Shown here: piece after piece, positions 61,405 through 64,000 of the stretch | Position numbering within the stretch: the stretch's first letter is position 1 | Layout: each line of letters starts with the position of its first letter | NCBI RefSeq assembly: GCF_012584515.1 | Contig: NZ_CP051461.1 | Coordinates: 3,095,501 to 3,159,500 of the forward strand | Length of the DNA stretch: 64,000 bases | Direction: 5' to 3' | Source: Polaromonas vacuolata | Lineage (GTDB): Bacteria > Pseudomonadota > Gammaproteobacteria > Burkholderiales > Burkholderiaceae_C | Notes under the pieces: model-generated | Told to the model about the DNA's origin: nothing | What the model saw: only the letters and a program-made list of their open reading frames with translations | Databases searched by the model: none | Made by a program: the position numbers and the translations under genes

Positions 61405-61419
61405 AACGTTTTTTAAAAT

Positions 61420-62058
61420 TTACTTTTGAATGGCCTGAGCGAAAGCATCAATGAGCTTGCGTATCGGCACTTGCTTGAGTTTGAGCGCAGTTTGATTGAC
61501 CACCAAGTGCGAGCTAATGTCCATGATGCGCTCGACTTCAATTAAGTGATTGGCCTTGAGCGTATTACCCGTAGAGACCAAGTCGACAATCGCGTCGGCC
61601 ATACCCGTCAGGGGGGCTAATTCCATGCTGCCGTAGAGCTTGATCAAGTCAACGTGCACACCCTTGGTGGCGAAAAAATCACGTGCAATCGCCACGTATT
61701 TGGTCGCCACTTTAAGTCTTGAACCTTGGCGCACGGCAGCGGCGTAGTCAAAGCCATCACGGACAGCAACGCTGATGCGGCACTTAGCAATTTGCAAGTC
61801 TAGCGGTTGGTATAGACCTTGACTGCCCGATTCAAGCAGCGTGTCTTTGCCCACCACACCGATATCGGCCCCGCCATATTGGACGTAAGTCGGCACGTCG
61901 GTGGCGCGCACCAAGAGCACACGCACATCAGGCTGATTGGTATCAAGAATAAGTTTGCGGGACTTGTCAGGATCGTCCAGCACTTCTATGCCAGCGGCCC
62001 GCAGCAGCGGTTGAATGTCGTCAAAGATACGACCTTTGGAGAGTGCCAGTGTGATCAT
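61420..62058 (-). CDS. hisG: ATP phosphoribosyltransferase, short form
   Basis: A 212-residue catalytic subunit for the first step of histidine synthesis. L-A-L-S-K-G-R-I at 4-11, [10 protein letters not shown] near 66, and the PRPP loop near [13 protein letters not shown] are present. The length marks the short HisG that lacks the C-terminal regulatory domain and needs HisZ for activity; hisZ is not in this window. It overlaps murA by 4 bases. Confidence 0.95.
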   Translation of the reverse strand: MITLALSKGRIFDDIQPLLRAAGIEVLDDPDKSRKLILDTNQPDVRVLLVRATDVPTYVQYGGADIGVVGKDTLLESGSQGLYQPLDLQIAKCRISVAVRDGFDYAAAVRQGSRLKVATKYVAIARDFFATKGVHVDLIKLYGSMELAPLTGMADAIVDLVSTGNTLKANHLIEVERIMDISSHLVVNQTALKLKQVPIRKLIDAFAQAIQK

Positions 62059-63338
62059 GCTTTGAGTCTTTCTATATCGGCGCCTATGGCGCGCAGCTTG
62101 GTTTCCATCTGATCGTAGCCACGGTCGAGGTGGTAGATGCGGTCAACCAAGGTCTCGCCTTCGGCAACTAAACCGGCAATCACCAAACTAGCGGAAGCGC
62201 GTAAATCAGTCGCCATGACGACCGCGCCTGAGAGCTTTTCTACGCCTTCAATCACAGCAATTTTGCCGTCGACTTGAATTTTTGCACCCAGCCGCACCAT
62301 CTCGTTGACGTGCATGAATCGGTTTTCAAAAATTGTTTCCGTCACCGTACTAGCACCCAGAGAAATAGCATTGAGTGCCATGAACTGGGCCTGCATGTCG
62401 GTGGGAAACCCGGGGTACTCAGTCGTGCGAAAGGATTGGGCTTTGAGTCTGCCACTGGCCTCTACGCGGATAAAACCTTGGCCTGCGGTGATGACAGCGC
62501 CAGCTTCACGCAGCTTTTCAATCACCGCATCGAGATGCTCGGCGCGTCCGTGCTGAAGAACCACATCGCCGCCAGCAGCGGCTACCGCGCATAAAAATGT
62601 GCCCGCCTCTATGCGGTCAGCCACCACTTGGTGGGTGCAGCCATGCAGACGTTCAACGCCTTCTATGCGTATGCGCCGGCTACCATGACCTTCGATTTTT
62701 GAGCCCATCTTAATCAGCATTTCAGCCAAATCAAATATCTCGGGCTCCTCAGCGGCGTTCTCTAGAATCGTCTCGCCTTCGGCCAAAGTGGCGGCCATGA
62801 GAAAGTTTTCAGTGCCAGTCACGGTAACCATATCGGTGGTGATGTGACAGCCCTTGAGTCTGCCGCGTCCTGCGCCTGTACTCGGCACTGTGGCAATCAT
62901 GTAGCCGTGCTCGACAACGATTTGCGCGCCCATGGCCTGCATGCCTTTGATGTGTTGGTCCACCGGCCGCGAGCCAATCGCACAACCACCGGGCAGCGAC
63001 ACCCGAGCTTGGCCAAAGCGCGCAAGCAAAGGACCCAATGCCAGCACCGAGGCGCGCATGGTTTTAACCAACTCGTAAGGCGCTTCGGGCGAACTAAGCG
63101 GGCCGGCGTTAAGGATCACGCTGCTGGGCACATCGCTGCAGCGCTCTGCCGTCGCACCCATGTTTTGTATCAACTTGAGCATGGTGCTGACGTCTTGCAG
63201 ACGCGGCACGTTTTGCAGCGTGACTGGCTCGTCGGTGAGCAAGGCGGCGCAAAGTTCTGGCAGGGCCGCATTTTTAGCGCCTGAGATGGTGACGGTTCCA
63301 GCGAGTTGCCGGCCGCCCCGAATAAGTAGCTTGTCCAT
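62055..63338 (-). CDS. murA: UDP-N-acetylglucosamine 1-carboxyvinyltransferase
   Basis: A 427-residue enzyme for the first committed step of peptidoglycan synthesis, and the target of fosfomycin. S-G-A-K-N-A-A-L-P at 19-27 has the catalytic Lys22, and C119 in [11 protein letters not shown] is the cysteine that fosfomycin alkylates, so no natural resistance by Asp substitution is seen. It lies between ibaG and hisG, as in many beta- and gammaproteobacteria. Confidence 0.96.
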   Translation of the reverse strand: MDKLLIRGGRQLAGTVTISGAKNAALPELCAALLTDEPVTLQNVPRLQDVSTMLKLIQNMGATAERCSDVPSSVILNAGPLSSPEAPYELVKTMRASVLALGPLLARFGQARVSLPGGCAIGSRPVDQHIKGMQAMGAQIVVEHGYMIATVPSTGAGRGRLKGCHITTDMVTVTGTENFLMAATLAEGETILENAAEEPEIFDLAEMLIKMGSKIEGHGSRRIRIEGVERLHGCTHQVVADRIEAGTFLCAVAAAGGDVVLQHGRAEHLDAVIEKLREAGAVITAGQGFIRVEASGRLKAQSFRTTEYPGFPTDMQAQFMALNAISLGASTVTETIFENRFMHVNEMVRLGAKIQVDGKIAVIEGVEKLSGAVVMATDLRASASLVIAGLVAEGETLVDRIYHLDRGYDQMETKLRAIGADIERLKA

Positions 63339-63376
63339 TATTTTTATTCCAATATCTTTCGGCAGCCAAGCCTAAA

Positions 63377-63616
63377 TCAAGACTGCTTAGCCCACTCAGC
63401 AGGGGTAAAAGTTTTCATGGACAGGGCATGCACTTCGTTGGTGTGCATGCGTGCACCCAGCGTGGCGTAGACTTTTTGATGGCGCTGGATTGGGCGCTGG
63501 CCCTCAAAAGCGCTAGACACTATGGTGGCATACCAGTGTTGGCCGTCACCGGACAGTTCGATGTGCTCACAGGCCAAGCCGGTGGAGATGATGGTTTGCA
63601 GTTCTTCAGGAGTCAT
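63377..63616 (-). CDS. ibaG: BolA-family protein IbaG
   Basis: A 79-residue BolA-fold protein. H-W-Y-A-T-I-V-S-S-A-F-E-G-Q-R-P-I-Q-R-H-Q-K-V-Y is the family core, with the histidine used in [2Fe-2S] sharing with monothiol glutaredoxins. The position directly before murA matches ibaG of E. coli (formerly yrbA), linked to acid stress and iron-sulfur transfer. Confidence 0.92.
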   Translation of the reverse strand: MTPEELQTIISTGLACEHIELSGDGQHWYATIVSSAFEGQRPIQRHQKVYATLGARMHTNEVHALSMKTFTPAEWAKQS

Positions 63617-63722
63617 GTGTATTTTCAGGCTTGAATTTCAATATTTTTCGGCCAGGCCGCCGCCCAGAAAGAGCGCTTTAGGGACAAATGCCGCGCACAC
63701 AATGTGAGCAGCAAGTGCCAAA

Positions 63723-64000
63723 TCAGTTGCGAATTTTGTAGCCAGTACGCAGCATATTTACTGCGATAGCGCTGACCACTGCCAAGGCGGCTGAAACAAT
63801 GCTCAAGCTAAGCCAAGGAGAGACATCGCTAATGCCAAAAAAGCCGTAACGAAAGCCGTCGATCATGTAGAAAAAAGGATTCAGATGACTAAGGGCTAGC
63901 CAAAACGGTGGCAAAGACTTGATTGAGTAGAACACGCCACTCAAAAAGGTCATTGGCATGATCACAAAATTCTGAAACACCGCCATCTGATCGAACTTTT
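63723..64000 (-). CDS. ABC-2 type transport permease, YadH-like (partial, N-terminus cut off by window end)
   Basis: Only the last 91 residues are inside the window; the frame runs off the edge (K-F-D-Q before M-A-V-F-Q-N-F). P-M-T-F-L-S-G-V-F-Y-S-I-K-S-L-P and H-L-N-P-F-F-Y-M-I-D-G-F-R-Y-G-F-F are hallmarks of the YadH family of ABC-2 permeases. A final membrane helix follows. It is 106 bases upstream of ibaG on the same strand. The substrate is unknown. Confidence 0.88.
   Translation of the reverse strand, partial: KFDQMAVFQNFVIMPMTFLSGVFYSIKSLPPFWLALSHLNPFFYMIDGFRYGFFGISDVSPWLSLSIVSAALAVVSAIAVNMLRTGYKIRN

Overview
The window looks like a chromosomal segment of a betaproteobacterium of the order Burkholderiales, most likely Comamonadaceae or a close relative. 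This rests on the gene order ibaG-murA-hisGDCBHAFIE-HIT-tatABC, a DegS/HtrA-type protease, cysK, NIF3, pdxA, mscL, petABC and sspA-sspB, and on several proteins read by eye. No database search was possible, so the taxonomic placement is an inference. Functions are assigned from motifs visible in the translations.

Layout. 1-6091: a catabolic cluster with a fused TRAP permease (cut by the window start), its Tat-type binding protein, an acyl-CoA ligase, a thiolase-like protein, and a divergent SDR. 6384-12734: bioA-bioD-bioF-bioB followed by a PabB-PabC fusion. 12735-18436: an accessory island with two genes of DUF4116-like repeats carrying F-box-like motifs. It also holds a frameshifted partial copy of one of them, a complete IS30-family element, a 6-copy octamer repeat, and 788 AT-rich bases without a gene. 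18529-26287: a beta-oxidation operon (tetR, acyl-CoA dehydrogenase, HAD/ECH fusion, hotdog protein, thiolase, enoyl-CoA hydratase) with a perfect palindrome before tetR. 26593-28986: a hybrid histidine kinase. 29086-36390: a divergent sugar-acid cluster (FAH hydrolase and SDR on one side; GntR regulator, UxaA-type dehydratase, Ldh2-type dehydrogenase, CoA-transferase and VOC protein on the other) with a FadR-type operator between the arms.

36501-42768 holds a two-gene exopolysaccharide module: a TPR/beta-barrel outer membrane protein, then one polypeptide fusing a receiver-like domain, a degenerate GGDEF domain and a membrane GT2 synthase. It converges on a histidine kinase and a dual-receiver regulator. 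43153-47589 carries tRNA-Thr, sspB, sspA and the cytochrome bc1 genes. 47848-54125 carries mscL, pdxA, NIF3, cysK, the DegS-like protease and tatCBA. 54277-63616 is the histidine operon with murA and ibaG, mostly with 1-4 base overlaps or short gaps. The window ends inside an ABC-2 permease gene.

The least ordinary parts are the F-box-like/DUF4116 island, with its tandem 3' duplication, and the receiver/GGDEF/GT2 fusion. The UxaA-type dehydratase beside keto-deoxy-sugar-acid enzymes and the triplicated Shine-Dalgarno repeat in front of petA are also worth checking.
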